Origin: Limnanthes douglasii subsp. nivea
Taxonomy: Eukaryota; Streptophyta; Magnoliopsida; Brassicales; Limnanthaceae
DNA: 64,000 bases
Assembly (NCBI GenBank): GCA_036936605.1
Contig: JAUPFV010000004.1
Span: 182,980,807-183,044,806, forward strand
Reading direction: 5' to 3'
Position 1 is the stretch's first letter, and each line of letters begins with the position of its first letter. Under the pieces are notes generated by a model, which was not told the origin of the DNA, did no database searches, and saw only the letters and a list, made by a program, of their open reading frames with translations. A program made the translations under genes and the position numbers. Below, piece by piece: positions 21,480 through 34,937 of this stretch.

Positions 21480-24400
21480 TTCTATGGATGCCACAAAGGA
21501 TTGCCTTTATTATCTGGCAACCAATAGGTTCCAGGATTGACTCATTCAATAACTGAATACGACCCTTCTCAACTAGGTGCCAACTTTTCTAGCCTTCTAT
21601 TTTTATTGTGTAAGAAGTCCTTTTTTCATAACTCTACCCCCTTACTTTGAATTATCTCCTTTGAACTCGATATACATACATGATTCTCATTAGGGTTTGA
21701 TAATGAATGGATATTAGATGAGTCATGGTTCGCTTCTCTTCAATCAAGTATAACTCAGCTCTCTTTCCTATATTGTTATCCTATTCGGAGTAACTTTCAA
21801 TTTCAGAAAGATGGGACGATAGATTCAACTGGAGTTACCACATCTATCTCATACACCAAAGCAAAATGGGATTCTTGGGTTGTTGTTCAGGGGTAGTACG
21901 ATAATCCCATAATATTTATTGCAAATACTTTGGCCACTTTTCCATTGCCCCTTCTAAATTTGTCTTCAGACCAGCCAAGATATTCCTCTTAACAACTTCT
22001 ACTAGCCTATTAACTTGAGGGTGGAAAAGTGAGGATAAGAGATATGAATCCTTCGGGAAGCACAAAAAGCTTCCATGTCTTTATTTTTTAAATGAGGGCC
22101 ATGGTCTCTTGTAATAATTCTAGAGATCCCAAATCTAAAACATATATTAGATAGAGTAAATTTTATAACCGCTTTGGACGTAGTGCCGAAGAGAAATATT
22201 GCTACCACTCACTTATAAATATAATAAACTGCCACGATAATAGTTTGACGACCTCCAAATGCCATTAGTAGAGGTCGAACTAAATCAAGCCCCTGTCTGT
22301 CGAAGGTTAATGCTTCAGATATTAACTCTAGTGGCATTGCTGCCATACGTATTGTGTTTACAAATATTTGGCAAGGATCACACCATCAGACTAATTCTTT
22401 GGTATCTGCGATAATGAAAGATGAATAATATATCGCCAATAGAACCCTTTCGATTAAAGTATTTATAACCACAATGGATATAACTCTTCCCGTAATGCAA
22501 TTTGGATAATATCATTTAAGACTCATTTATCCCAAGGCATCGTAATAGAAACCTACTAAGAGATTTTTGTATAGATGATATCCCCACGACTAAAAAACCA
22601 ATGTTCTTTAAACATTAACTTTTTAGAAAATATTTTATCAATAAGAAAAGTCATTTAAGTACTGAATTCTTTAATCTCATACCTCCAATATTTATTTGTA
22701 CTGGTCGAGACTTGGAAATTTTCTTAAGTGCTTGATCTAACCTCAAAGCCTGTTAATATCGAAGGGTATTCTTGTATTAAGATTGACGGATGTGCTTCGG
22801 TGTAAGTAATAGTAGCTAGTGGGTAAACCATAAACTTTTCGGCCATGGGTGCGTGTTCGTACTTAAAATGTTTGAAGAAAATTGTTGTCTCCCTCAATAA
22901 TTTTAACTATGTTACCTAATGATCTTTTGTAGCTTCATATTTTTTTATGACCTGATTTATAACCAACTACGAATCACTTATTAAACAAACTTTTTTTGCA
23001 TCACAATCTTAGGCAACCCTTAACGCTGTCAATGATGCCTCATATTCTTCTTCATTATTCAATGCATTGAAACCAAAGCGTATTTCATGGTACATTGAAT
23101 CTTAAAATGGAGATAGTAATTAAATTTCTACCCCACAACCTGAAACGCTTGACCACTCATCCATTATTTTATATGCTTCTCAATTTTTGATTCAATCTAT
23201 GGTCGCTCCAGACAGAATTTAACTAGAAACTCCGCCACAACTTATGCCTTAACCGCTAATAAAATCCAATATCATAGTCTCTCAATTCTACTAACCACTT
23301 AGTCATTCGACTTGACACATCTAGTCTTTGCAAAATGTTTTCTAGTAGATAGTAAGTTCGAACGGTAATTAAATTTGCTTGAAAATATGCTCTCATTTTT
23401 CAGACTGCAACTAATAGAGATAAATCCAACCTTTCCAGTTTGAAGTATCTTTTCACAACATCCAACAAAATTTTTTTTATATAGTTAACAAGGCAATGGT
23501 AATCATCGACTTGGCAAACCAAAACTGTGCTTACTGCGTAATAGAATATTGTCAAGTAAATATACAACTTTCACCCATAATCGGATTGGTTAATATCTCT
23601 GGAGAAGTAAAATGTTCTTTAATTTTGTTAACGGCTTCATCGCACTCTGAAATATAATTAAACTGTTTGGCATTTCTTAAAACCTTAAAAACTGGTGCAC
23701 ACTTATATGAGGACCTTAATATAAATCTACTTAGTGTCGCCAATCCTCTGATCCTTATTCGAACTTATTTGGTAAAAATGAGAGAAGCCATAGAAATCAA
23801 CGCATTCAATTGTACTAGATCGGCTAATTTACCCTTTTCACTAATAACATAAACCAAAATATTTTTAGACCGTACGTCGAATGTACATTTTTTCTAAATT
23901 CAATTTCAAGTTGATGACTTTTAGATTTGAGAAATTGTTTTAGATCAGAGAAATGATCTTCATCCCCATACTTTTTACTAACATATAATCATTATAATCC
24001 TCAACATTTTTTCTAATCTGGTAGCAAAGGCATTGTTTACTAAATACTGATAAGTGTCCCCAGCATTTTTCAATATGAAGAGAATGACATTATAGAAATG
24101 GAGGCCTCTTCCTGTTATAAACATAGTACTATCTTGGTCTTTCGGATTCATACCTTGCAAATGTATCCACGAACGATAGCAATTTATTTCCATAAGTGGA
24201 ATCTATCAGTTGATCAATCATAGGGACATGAAATGGATCCTTCAAATAAGAAATTTCCCATTTTTAACACATATAAGAAATTTTCTTTGTTTTTACAAGC
24301 ACTGGGTTAGTTGTCCATAAAGGGTATTGAGATTCTGAATATAGCTTACCTTTGTCAATTGATCTACCTCTTGGATTATACCTTCGGATTTCTCAATAGA

Positions 24401-24696
24401 AAAGGATCTCCATTTTTGTATAACATGGCATACATTTGGTCTTATTTCTAGTTTTAGGAATATAATGTTTGCTAAGACACCTATTACATTCTCGGTACAC
24501 CAGGCAAGCATGTGAAAATTTTCAGATAAAAAAATAACAATTGTGTCATGATGATTGGTGGCAACTTGGCTCCAATCCTTACATTTTTCCTATTTGGGAG
24601 ATTATATAACTCAATATCTTCATCAAGGATAACCAAACTACGAGTCTCCCTCGGATCATCCACCCTTCCAGATTCCAAAGTAGAATCAAGTAATTG
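21480..24696 (-). pseudogene. pol: E2 pol, decayed
   Basis: Minus-strand order from 24696: a leader with DDPRETRSLVILDE, RT (23900-24450, with HVIQKWRSFSIEKSEGIIQEV), gypsy RNase H (about 23300-23560), archaeal-type RNase H (about 22950-23100, FGFNALNNEEEYEASL), and integrase (21520-22500, with GTTSKAVIKFTLSNICFRFG at 22190). The catalytic integrase motif TTDNGP reads TRDHGP. Stops and shifts occur throughout. Confidence 0.85.
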
Positions 24697-24699
24697 TTA
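24697..24699 (-). promoter_or_regulatory. E2 gag-pro/pol stop codon (TAA CAA TTA)
   Basis: The stop is followed by CAATTA, an exact match to the CARYYA context of leaky tobamovirus-type stops. The frame continues in pol (QLLDSTLESGRVDDPRET). It is homologous to the stops at 10313, 34935 and 55014. Confidence 0.65.
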
Positions 24700-26930
24700 T
24701 TCATTTTTAGTCTCCGCGTTTTGTAAGGTCATGAGAGCTAAAATAGTGACATAACATTCACTAGCCAAAATAGTGGCATAACATTCACTGACCACTTTTT
24801 GGATACTTCAAACAACTTCAACTTGTCCCCCAACATCATACTCTAAACACTGATGAACTGTCGAAGCAACTGCATGCATCCTTGATAACCAAGACCTACC
24901 AAAGATATTATTATACAAAGTTGGGCCATCAACAACTACACACCGTACCCTTACAATCCTTTTGAAAAGACCTTTTCTGAGGAGAGTTTCACCTTCAAAC
25001 TATCCACTCACATCTGTAGTGCTTCTTGTGAATCCCACTATGGTTATGTTAGATCAGAGTATATTAGAGGGTTTTTCATTTGCTTATAGGTAGCAAAAAA
25101 ACAAAATGTTGGCTGAGCTAACTATCATCACCATAAAATACAATAAATTGCATTTGATCTTAATTCATATTAAATGAATTTTTTATTTCTAATTAGGTGG
25201 TGAAAATCGCTATATGACTTTTCCGAGAAGAACTCAAATGTGCTGACATCCTATCCCATCATCCAAATATGGTCAATGACTCGAAACATTGACAATACCT
25301 TTTTAACCCTTCCTTCATTTCCGAGCTCACTTATCATCATAATACGACCTCAGTTAGGATCGTGGTCTAAATATTATGAGTCTTCATCAACTTCATTAAA
25401 TGGTCTTGTAATAACCATAGTGTGTTCTTGTTTGAGGGTAGCTTTTATTGCTTTTCATCGAGCAACAGTCTGACCTAAGACTGGTTCTTGTGATCTATAC
25501 CATGGTTGCACTTTAAACAAATGTAGTTAATTTTCCATTTTTAATCAAAGTTTTGATTTCCTACTTAAAAGAAATAAAATCATTCATATCATGGCCCACA
25601 TGTTGTGATACATACAAAACCGGGTATTTTACTTTTCCCTCGAAGTTTGAATGGCCTTCTAAATTATACAAAATATTTTCTTTGTCGTAAATAGAGGCCA
25701 GATTCTTAGTTAACTCTACAAATGATCAGGTCTGACCCACTGATATCCCCGAGATCTATATTGTTGTCCCTCTCGATAATGGTTTGCTTTCAACCGAGTG
25801 GATTTTGGAGTGGAGTCCTTCGGACGAGAACTAGATGCTGTTTGTATTTGTTCTTGAGAACCATAAGAATGATTCTGTTGAGAACCATAAAAAATAAAAT
25901 TTCTTTTTTCTTATAACATTATCAGATAATTATCTAGGAAGAAGCCTTTTTCCTAAAATAAGTTATAGACACTTGTTCAAAGCAATCTTGCAAACCATTT
26001 TTGGTTTTTACAAAATGCTTGGTGTAATCCTTCAAGCTTTCCCCACCACACAGATGATGCTGAATTATTGTGTCTCCATCCAAAACATGTAAAAACTCTT
26101 ATTCGAACCATGTGAAAGACAATTATACCACTTAATTGTTCGGATCCTTGATCTTATCAAACGTTTCTATTTTTGAAATATCAAACCATTCTAGGTAGAT
26201 GGCACGAGAGAATTTCCACAGAAAGAGGTGATTGCCTCAAGCCCTTGAGCAAAATTGATGATCCTTATCGACTATTGTTAATAAACCCGATTCAAACTAA
26301 TCACTCACTTGATGGTCAGTGCTATAGTTTCCAGATCCTTTTACTTTTTTTCATGCTCTATTTTTCCTTACTTCTCTAATGTTTTATTTTATCTAAAGAA
26401 TATTGTTGTTTACTCGACTTGTGGTGTCGATTGGAATGTTTCTTCAATTAAATCTCATCACGATGACTTTTTTTTATTATGATAGTCATCGCTACTTAGA
26501 GGAGGAAGATGCCTCATAATCAGACATCAAATCCTTACTAGACTTTAAAGAACTGGAACCATCACACTCATGTTTCGAGGAATGATAACTTTTTCGAGAA
26601 TGGTTTATTTTATACTTCTCTCGATTGTGTTTAATATTTGGGTCTATACATTGTTCATTAAAACCCCATTGTCTTTTAGAATTTTAGACCACTGATCAGA
26701 TTTTATCCGGAGGGGTTATTGCAACTTCTTGTTGAAACCTTAATGCCTCAACTTCCCCTCGTAGCTTGTAACGTTCCTCATGCATGAGCAATCGTTCTTA
26801 CTTTTTATCAGTCATATGTGGTACTTGGATAAATTTTTATTTGATCTTAAGCCTTTCGTTATTAGGAGAATGATCAGTTTACATTTCTAATTCCATGCTT
26901 TGGTATGTTCCAAAGGCAATTTTAATACTC
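24700..26930 (-). pseudogene. gag: E2 gag-protease, decayed
   Basis: The protease tail is at 24840-24960 (GRSWLSRMHAVASTVHQCLE). A His-rich knuckle-like region lies at about 25560-25620. The gag domain is at about 25930-26170. A charged N-terminal region (DSSKS, SDDYEASS-like) runs to about 26930. No frame is open over more than about 70 codons. Confidence 0.75.
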
Positions 26931-26971
26931 AAAGGTTTTGGATGTGATTATCCGTATACATTCGCCAGTTT

Positions 26972-26988
26972 TTCCACTATGGTTACCA
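26972..26988 (-). other. E2 primer-binding site
   Basis: Minus strand TGGTAACCATAGTGGAA next to the E2 right LTR. It is a mutated version of the TGGCGACCACAGTGGGA type. Confidence 0.6.
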
Positions 26989-26989
26989 C

Positions 26990-27141
26990 CGGTTATTTCG
27001 ACTACTTTAGGTGGGTATTTACGTAATAAAATAAGAAACTAATAGTTTTATGGAAGATAGAGCGATAATTGAACTACTTTAAGAAAATGTTTACAGAGAG
27101 AGTCTGAATATTTGTTAGAATAAATGTTTAATCCTCTTTAT
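26990..27141 (-). repeat. E2 5' LTR, first piece
   Basis: Aligns with 17362-17515 of the left LTR. It ends where the E3 LTR begins and resumes at about 37601. Confidence 0.75.
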
Positions 27142-27485
27142 TATTAAGTGTTAGAGATATCTTCATAAATAGATTGAACTAAATCTGTTCTTATTGAAAA
27201 GAAGTGAAAGTATTAAGGTATAATTAATAGTATTGAAGTTCTAGAGAAAGAAACAACAAAGAAAAATCTATTTCAAGAAGTAAAAGTTGGACTCGTTATT
27301 GATCGTCTCCTGTCCTATTTATTGGTACGCAAGAAGAATTTAACTGAATCGGTTACATAAAGAGATAAATTGCATTTGTGGTCCTTTATATTTAAAAATA
27401 ACACAAATCCCCTCTTATGGCTTTACATTTCATTTAAAACAATCTTAATGTTATTTCTGAAGTCCCTGACAATGTTTCCTTATCA
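27142..27485 (-). repeat. E3 3' LTR
   Basis: Shares TTAAGTGTTAGAGATATC at the outer end and long blocks such as AACTGAATCGGTTACATAAA with 37278-37600. The inner edge TTATCA abuts the polypurine tract. Confidence 0.85.
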
Positions 27486-27498
27486 GTAGCCCCCTTAG
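27486..27498 (-). other. E3 polypurine tract
   Basis: Minus strand CTAAGGGGGCTAC directly before the 3' LTR. Confidence 0.8.
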
Positions 27499-28021
27499 TT
27501 TTTATGAAGAATGACGAATAAGAACTATAAATCTCTGAAGCCAAGTTAGATAAACATTGTAAATTTTATTGCATCAAAACTACTTATCTCTCTACTTATC
27601 ATATTCGAACAAAACTGTATTTAAGTTTACCTTGAATCAAGACTTCTTCATATTATACATAAGGTCTCCTCAAATCTTTATAAAATCTTCTCAAGTTTGC
27701 TTTGAATGTACACGTGGCTTTTCAATCATTTCTCTAGTAACAGCTAGAAAAATATGGAATAATCTAGTGCGCAAGAAAAATGTCATTAGGTCTGACAATA
27801 TACCGATGTCACCCTACTTGGTAGTAGACAACCGTTTGGCGGTTCTCCTTTCATCCAACAGCTGTCATCAACTCTTCAGCTTCTCTATCCACTTTCTCTT
27901 ACATTATTCTTCTATAATACTCCCCCCTAAGGTATCATTTTCTTAGTGATATGTCACCACTTTCCCGATTTACCTTCATCTTTGTATAGATTAATTTGAG
28001 GATTCCTATTCATTATAGTTT
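27499..28021 (+). promoter_or_regulatory. E3 leader of the antisense gene
   Basis: Non-coding stretch between the polypurine tract and the antisense ATG. CTATAATACT at about 27912, 109 bp before the ATG, is a possible decayed TATA box. No G-box is seen. Confidence 0.4.
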
Positions 28022-31008
28022 ATGAAAAAATCTTCATCTACTAAAAAACCTTTTTTTATCTACGATTATTTATGTATTAGTAAAAGGGCTGTTGAATCTC
28101 ATGCAACAGGAGTAATAGATAACTCTCTAAAATTTTCAACTTAAACTACAATATACGGTAATTTCATCTCTGGCTAGAATTCTTTTATGTACCAAAATCC
28201 ATCCAACCCAGATCTTGACAGCTGCACACCAAAATCTCCTCAACAATCACCGATTCGAAATCTTTCACCAGCACTCTCTTGCAACGTATCAACTCTTCAT
28301 CGAGCAAATTGCAAAAAGACACAAAATACAACTTCTCATAGAATATCAGAAACATCTGATATAGATAACACTAAATCTCCTCGAATTTCTCGTAAGAAAA
28401 CACCTTGAATTCAATGAGAGACTCAATATTTCTAGAATCAACCTCCTAGAAAAAACCTATTTGTAGCCATGAGAGACTTCGAAAATAACAATACTCCATA
28501 GAATCCTACACTTTTCCTCCTCCAAATGAGATAGTTGTGACTAGAAAAGAGTTAAAACAAACTCTTTCAAAGACCCATCAACAAAACAGAAGGGTAGCCT
28601 CTAATCTACAAGATATTATTAGTGACAAAGCTCCACCTCAACTGCGAGATAAAATTTCTGAAGAAGAAGTTGAATCAGATTACATGATAGAAATGGATTC
28701 CAGTTTTGAAATTAGAGAAAGTGGCGTTACTTCAGAATCCAAAGACAATGCTTCGAAGAAAACGACTCCGGAGGAAAAGGAAAGGAAAAAGAAATAGCCA
28801 ATTCAACAACCCGAGGACATTGCTGAAACTCTGAGCGAAAACCTAAAGTTGGTCCTCCCTGAATATATCATTGCGTTGAAGAATGTCCTATATGAATATT
28901 ACCGTCAATCTCATGCAGAATGATTAAAAACGACAATGGGGTCTGATAGACAATATTGTGCTTCGCTTGCCAAAAATATGAGAGACTCTGCTTTCTTGTA
29001 GAGTAAATGAACTTGTGTTATACCCTGAGATCATCAAATAGGGACTTCGATTTTCATTCGACCGAATGATAGTGGAGTACTTTGAACTCTTTGATCTGTG
29101 CCCAACACAAGCAAGCCTGAATTTATGGTTCACCCTCTTCTCTATTATTATGGCGTCCAGACTAGTCAAAATTCATCTCTCTATCAAAGATTTCATTGCA
29201 ATGACTAGTCTCTTAAAACATCTAGTGCTACCTATCTACTATCTTAGCCTCATAAATAAATTCAAGGTAATTGACGATATTCTCGAAGCTAACAAGTTCT
29301 GGAAATAAAGATGTTTTTTTATTTCTAGAGCCTGGGAAAATGGAAAAGAGATTTCCGAAGACAATATCTCAAAGCTCAATTTTGTTTAAAAAAGTACCAG
29401 TAAGTTAATCAATACCTTTTGTTTTTCGTATCTTATATTCCAACTCGTTTTTTTTTATATTTTTATTGCATGTAGAAATTTTGAGTCGGTACAAAGCTTG
29501 TAAGAAAACTGCCAAAGAAATCTTTGATAAACTATCTACTTGGGCGGAAAATGTATGGGGTAACGAGTTCCATAGTTCCTTCATGCCCATAAACTCCATC
29601 AACAACCACTTATTGAGAATCTCCCCGGATGTTTCCATTTTAGATGAAGACGTTGTAAAAAAACTATTAGCACTTGATGCAAAAGTTATACTTTCGATTC
29701 GAAGTAGGTCTCTAAGCCACTTACCCCCAAAGACGAAGGAAAAAATAAAACAACAGATGCCAGCTCTTCGACAAATCTGAAGCTATAGAAAACACAAAGA
29801 CAAACCAATAGGAAAGCAAGAAAAACTAATCTTCCAACCATTGATGAATGAATCGAGGCTAAACTTTCTCAGAAAAAAAAAATGACGCTTCTACAAGAGA
29901 AGAAATGTCCATCGAAAACTCCTCCGACCAAAAATGTAGAAAAAATTGTTGAAATGCCTCCCTCCATTTCAAATTCAAATGCCAAAGAGACAAAATAATT
30001 TATGGTGACATATCACTAAGGAAATGATAACTTCATCAATAAAGAGACTATCGGTGAAGATTAATTCAAGATCTTTATAGGGACACGGATCCTGAAGTTC
30101 AACGAATCCAACAACTTCACCAACAACTTCAACAACTTGGTCATCAAGTTACCGCACCTCTTTACTCTCGAATTGTAAGTTCGAATCTTGCACCAAGTTC
30201 CTCATCATCTGCTCTTATGATTTATGAAAATTATCCTACTATCCCTATTGAGAAGCCCTTTGAAGAAGTATCAAATGCACTTCAACCATTCTCTAACCTC
30301 AAAGAAGTAGCAAAGAATTTATGCACGGAGGTTAAGTCTGCTCGAAGCAAACTGGAGGTTATGGCTTAAGATATGATCCATTAGAAAAAAGATAATGCGG
30401 GAGAGAAAGGATGAGAGAGATTTTTGGTTGACATATCCTCGATCAATTCCAAGTTTTCCAGGCTGAATGGTCAAAATTCATACAAAGAGTCGTCCAACTC
30501 AAACGTCACTTGAGAGCTATTAGTGAAAAAGAAAAAATGAAATGAAATTATTCATATCAACGTGAGGTGAATAAACTAATAAAAACTATGAAAGAGAAAT
30601 GGGCAAAGAACAAAAGAATTACTCTTGTCTACAAGAGTTACTTAACAAAAGTGAATAGGAGAAGAAAAAGATAAGTGACGAATTGACATTACTTAATACG
30701 ACATTCAAGGAAGAAAAATGCATCGCTGTAAAAGATGCCAAAACCAAAAGCGAACTAGAAAATCGCCAAAGAGCAAAAAAACAATCACTTTTCTCCGCGA
30801 ATTCGATGCAGTGTTTCCAAAGAATACTTTGGCAAGCTTCTGGAAATTTATTCCCATAAAATATCATCCAAGTGAAGCATTCGAACCTACACCTAGTGAA
30901 TCCTTTAAATAAACTAACTCATAGGAAGATGAAAACACCTCTGATCAGGAAAAAAGCTCCGCAGAAAAATGGTCGGACCACTCTCTTACTGAAGACAAAA
31001 AAGAATAA
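28022..31008 (+). pseudogene. E3 antisense accessory gene, broken
   Basis: Starts MKKSSSTKKPFFIYDYLCIS, matching the E4 N-terminus and not the E1/E5 one. A Ser/Pro linker follows (28187-28410), then an acidic and lysine-rich segment, and the conserved domain at 28850-29300 (FDRMIVEYFELFDLCPTQAS, MASRLVKIHLSI). After the intron exon 2 begins ILSRYKACKKTAKEIFDKLS (from 29477), and the gene ends in coiled-coil and acidic pieces (DQEKSSAEKWSDHSLTEDKK then TAA at 31006). Many stops and shifts are present. Its role is unknown; the layout equals that of E4. Confidence 0.82.
29400..29475 (+). other. E3 antisense-gene intron (76 bp)
   Basis: Donor GTAAGT at 29400 and acceptor TGCATGTAG ending at 29475 after a T-rich tract. 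It is in phase 1, at the same codon position as in E4 and E5. Both splice sites look intact. Confidence 0.85.
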
Positions 31009-31189
31009 TGAGACGGATTTTTTGTTTTATATGTTGTTAAATCACCATTTGTTGTTGGTGTTATATCGTTTGTAAGTGTTTAACTGCTTGGCACTTGAAC
31101 TTATATTTTTGTAAGGATAAAAAATGTATTTTAATTTGTCCGAGGAACAATGTCTTTTTTATATTTCATATTGAATAACTCTATATTCA

Positions 31190-31670
31190 ATGAACAAAGC
31201 ATTAACACTCTGAATATTATTATTACTTGAAATAACGCGTTTGAAGGCCGTTAGCACCTCGATTATTACTATCTTTTTAAATCAGTGTTCTAAATGAATG
31301 TATAGAACTTCTAATAAATCATTGCTTTGAATATACGTGTAGCACTTCGAATCTAAACATCACTTCGAATAGTACTCGAAACGAATGTGTAGTACCTCAA
31401 ATAAAACGGTGCGTTAAAAGAACGTTGGCACCTTGAATATGGCTATCTCTTCGAACAATGCTCTAAATAAAAGTGTAGCACCTCAAATAAAACAGTGCGT
31501 TTAAAGAATGTCAACACCTCAAATATGACTATCTCATCGAACAATGCTCTAAATGAATGTGTAACACCTCGAATAAAATAGTACGTTTAAAGAACATTAG
31601 CACCTCAAATATGATTATTTTCTCGAATTGTGCTGTAAATGAAGATGTATCACTTGGAATAAGACGGTTA
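31190..31670. repeat. 86-bp tandem array, about 5 decayed units
   Basis: Markers such as GAACAATGCTCTAAAT, GTGTAGCACCTC and AAACAGTGCGTTTAAAGAA recur every 86 bp (31456, 31542, 31628, with earlier weaker copies at 31370 and about 31284). It lies in the convergent space between the E3 antisense gene and pol. Confidence 0.85.
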
Positions 31671-31879
31671 CTTAAATTACCTTTCCTTAACTACTTCAAA
31701 AATTACCAGTCTTTATATAGTTACCAAAATAATTTAAGTATGTTTGCCTAAAATAACCACTAGCCAAGGAAAATAATTTTATTAATATTTGTGAATGTAA
31801 ATGTGGCACCTCATTAAAACCTTCATGGAACAACAGGATAGGAAATAGTATGCCATTTATACAAACAAACAGGAAAATC

Positions 31880-34800
31880 ATATAACACGTTTATAACAAA
31901 GATGAAAGTGTTCCATATGCGAGGGATGTTGTAGAAGTCTGTCGTGTTCATCGTGGAGGCAGTATGTCCTTCTTGCCTCTTCATTTGACTCCTGAGAATA
32001 ATGGAGTACTCTATAAGAAGGTAAAATAGATTCTGCAGGACTTACAACATCCATACCATACACTTAGGCAAAATGATTTTCTTGAGTAGCTTCTCTACGA
32101 GTCATTCTATAAGCCCATAACACCTCTTGCAAATAATTAGGCCATTTCCCCGCAACACCTATCAAATTTTTCTTTAAGCCTTTCAAAATTGACCTATTAG
32201 TTACTTTCACTTGACCTTTTACTTGAAGGTGAAAATATATTTAAAAAAACATTATGTAATACCCCTCAAATTGCAAAAAGAATTCATTTCTCTATTGTTA
32301 AATTGATGGTCATTATGTGCAGTAATTTTTCGAGGAGCTCAAAAGCGACAACAAATATTATTCACAATAAAATTGGTAACATCTTTGCCTCTTGTACCAG
32401 ATAATGGTTCAGCTTTATCCCACTTCAAAAAATAATCTACTGCCACAATAATCATTTTATTCCCTCTAGAAGCCATAGATAATGGCCCTACTAAATCTAT
32501 TCTTTATCTATCAATATGAATGGCTTCAGATATGGAAGTAAGTGGTACTGCCGGTTTATAGATGAAGTTAGAAAAATGTTGACAAGTATCACATCCTCGT
32601 ACTAAAATTCTAGCATCACTCATAATGGAAGGCCAATAATTGCCTGCCAAAAAAACCCTATGCGTCAAAGACTTAAACCCATAGTGAGTTAAACCTTCAC
32701 CATCATATAACTCAGATAAAATCTCTTGAGATTCATGTTTACCCAAACACCATAATAATGGTCTACTTAAATACTTCTTGTACAATACTACATCTAACAC
32801 TGCATAACCATGAGCCTTGTATCTTAACTTCTGAGCTAACTTTACATCTTAACGTACCTCTAAGTCAAAAATTGAGTATATCACATCGTCATTTGCCTCA
32901 GATTGTTTCTTGAGTGACAAACACCTCATCAGCATATTTACATTGTTTGATCGCGTCAAAATCGAAGGGTTTTCCTTAATAATATCCATGGGTATTCATA
33001 TGTGTAAGCAATTATTTCTTAAGAATAGAAAACTGTGTTATCTTCTTGATTAAAATGCTAAACAATCACTTTATCAAACAAAAATTTAAGCCTCAAAGCT
33101 CATAAAGATACAAGTCTAAATGACCTTTTTTAACCTGAGATGTCCTTACCATATGATTAACCACTAGCTACGAATTTGTCTCCAAACAAACTGCATTCGC
33201 CCCACAAATACTTGCAAACCTTAAACCAGCCAATGCAGCCTCGTATTCAACCTCGTTGTTCGACGCATGAAATCCAAATCTAATAGCCTGGTACATAGCC
33301 TCTCCCAAATGAGAAATTAATTGAACCCCCACGCTTGATCCCAATATGCTAGCTCAACTTTAAGTTCGAACCATCCATGTTGAAGCTTCTGGAAATAACT
33401 CTTTAATTTCCCCTTCATTTGACCGACTTGAATGAAACTCAACCAAAAAATCTGTTAAAGCTTGAGCCTTAATTTTTGTTCGAGGAGTAAACTTTATATC
33501 AAAGTATCCCAGCTCAACTGATCATTTAGTATTCTACCATAAATATATGGTCCTTGTAACACATTCTTTAGTAGATAAGAAGTTCGAACAAAAATTGTGT
33601 AAGTCAAGGCGCATTTTTCTAGCAGCCGCCACTAAAGTGAGGGCTAATTTTTCAAGCCTCGTATATCTTTTCTTTGATGCCAATAAACTCTTGCTAACAT
33701 TATAAACTGGCTTAGAACCTCCCATTTTCTCTCGTACCAAAACGGTGCTGACAACAAATTCTGACACTACTATATACAAAACCAGTTTTTCTCTTATTCG
33801 AGGCTTAGACAATATTTCAGGTGACAACAAAAGTTCCTTAATCTTTGAAAAACCATATCACACTATGGTGTCCACATAAAATCTTTTGGCCTTCGTAAAA
33901 ATTAGAAAAATAGAGCACACTTGTAAGAGAATCTGGAAATAAATTAATTAAGAGTAGCTAACCTTCCTGTCAAAAGCACCTCATTTACTGTTCGAGGTGA
34001 TGTTATTAATACCAAAACGTTTAATTTTTCAGGATCAGCTTCTATTCCTTTTTCACTGATGATATATCCCACAAACTTACTTGACCTTACAACATTTGTC
34101 TGGATTTAACTTCAATCGAATAACTCTTAATTTTAAAAAAATGTCCTTTAAATCTTTTAAGTGTTCTTCATCTGTTAGACTTTTAACAAGGATATTATCA
34201 ATTTAGACTTCCATAATTCTCCCAATCTGAGAAGCAAAAGCTTTATTCACTAGGTTCTGGTATGTTGCACCTGCATTCTTTAGACCAAATGGTATAAATT
34301 GTGACAATGTTATCTCTGACCAGTTATAAATGTGGTACTCTCCTGATCCTTTGGATTCGTCTGAATATGGTTATAACCTGCAAATGCATCCATAAAAGAA
34401 AGAATTGTGTTCCCCGAAATGGAATTAATCAGCTGATCTATTCGAGGAACATGAAATGGATCTTTGGGACATGCACAATTCAAATCTTTAAAGTCAACAC
34501 ACATTCTCCATTTTTCATTCTTCGTTTTTAACTTATACTCGGTTAGAAGTCCAAAATGGGTATTATACCTCCCGAATATGTCCAACCTTAGATAACTGAT
34601 CAACCTCTTCTACAATAGCGTCAAATTTTTCAATAGAAAAAACTCGCATCTTCTGAATAATAGGCATGATCTACGAGTTTAAAGATAAACTATGGCATAT
34701 TACTTATGGTGGAACCCTTATTACATCTTATATTTTCCAAGCGAAAACATTCAAATTATTGAACAAAAATTGCAACAACTGATAACGTATAGTGGGTAAC

Positions 34801-34934
34801 AATAACATCCATATTCGTACAGTTTTCTTATTAGTAAATGTATATTCCTCGATGTTCTCGATTACTACTAAAGGACCCGGGCATTAACTCAGATCATCCA
34901 CGCCATCCTCATCCGGTGTGAACCTCTCCGATTG
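31880..34934 (-). pseudogene. pol: E3 pol, broken
   Basis: RT is at 33870-34630 (KNEKWRMCVDFKDLNCACPK; FAGYNHIQTNPKDQESTTF). The gypsy RNase H is at 33480-33830 (LYIVVSEFVVSTVLVRE). The archaeal-type RNase H is at about 33180-33380 (FGFHASNNEVEYEAALAGL). The integrase HHCC region is at 32504-32800 (HYGFKSLTHRVFLAGNYWPS), with core and C-terminus to 31880. The integrase C-terminal part is shortened at about 31935-31960. Stops and shifts are frequent. Confidence 0.85.
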
Positions 34935-34937
34935 CTA
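34935..34937 (-). promoter_or_regulatory. E3 gag-pro/pol stop codon (TAG CAA TCG)
   Basis: TAG followed by CAATCG, five of six bases of CARYYA. The frame continues as QSERFTPDEDGVDDLS, homologous to the pol leader of the other elements. Confidence 0.65.

Noticed and set aside
27144..27148. TTAAG as a target duplication of E3
   Set aside because: The same TTAAG precedes TGTTAGAG in the other E3 LTR, so it is part of the LTR. No 5-bp match is found outside.
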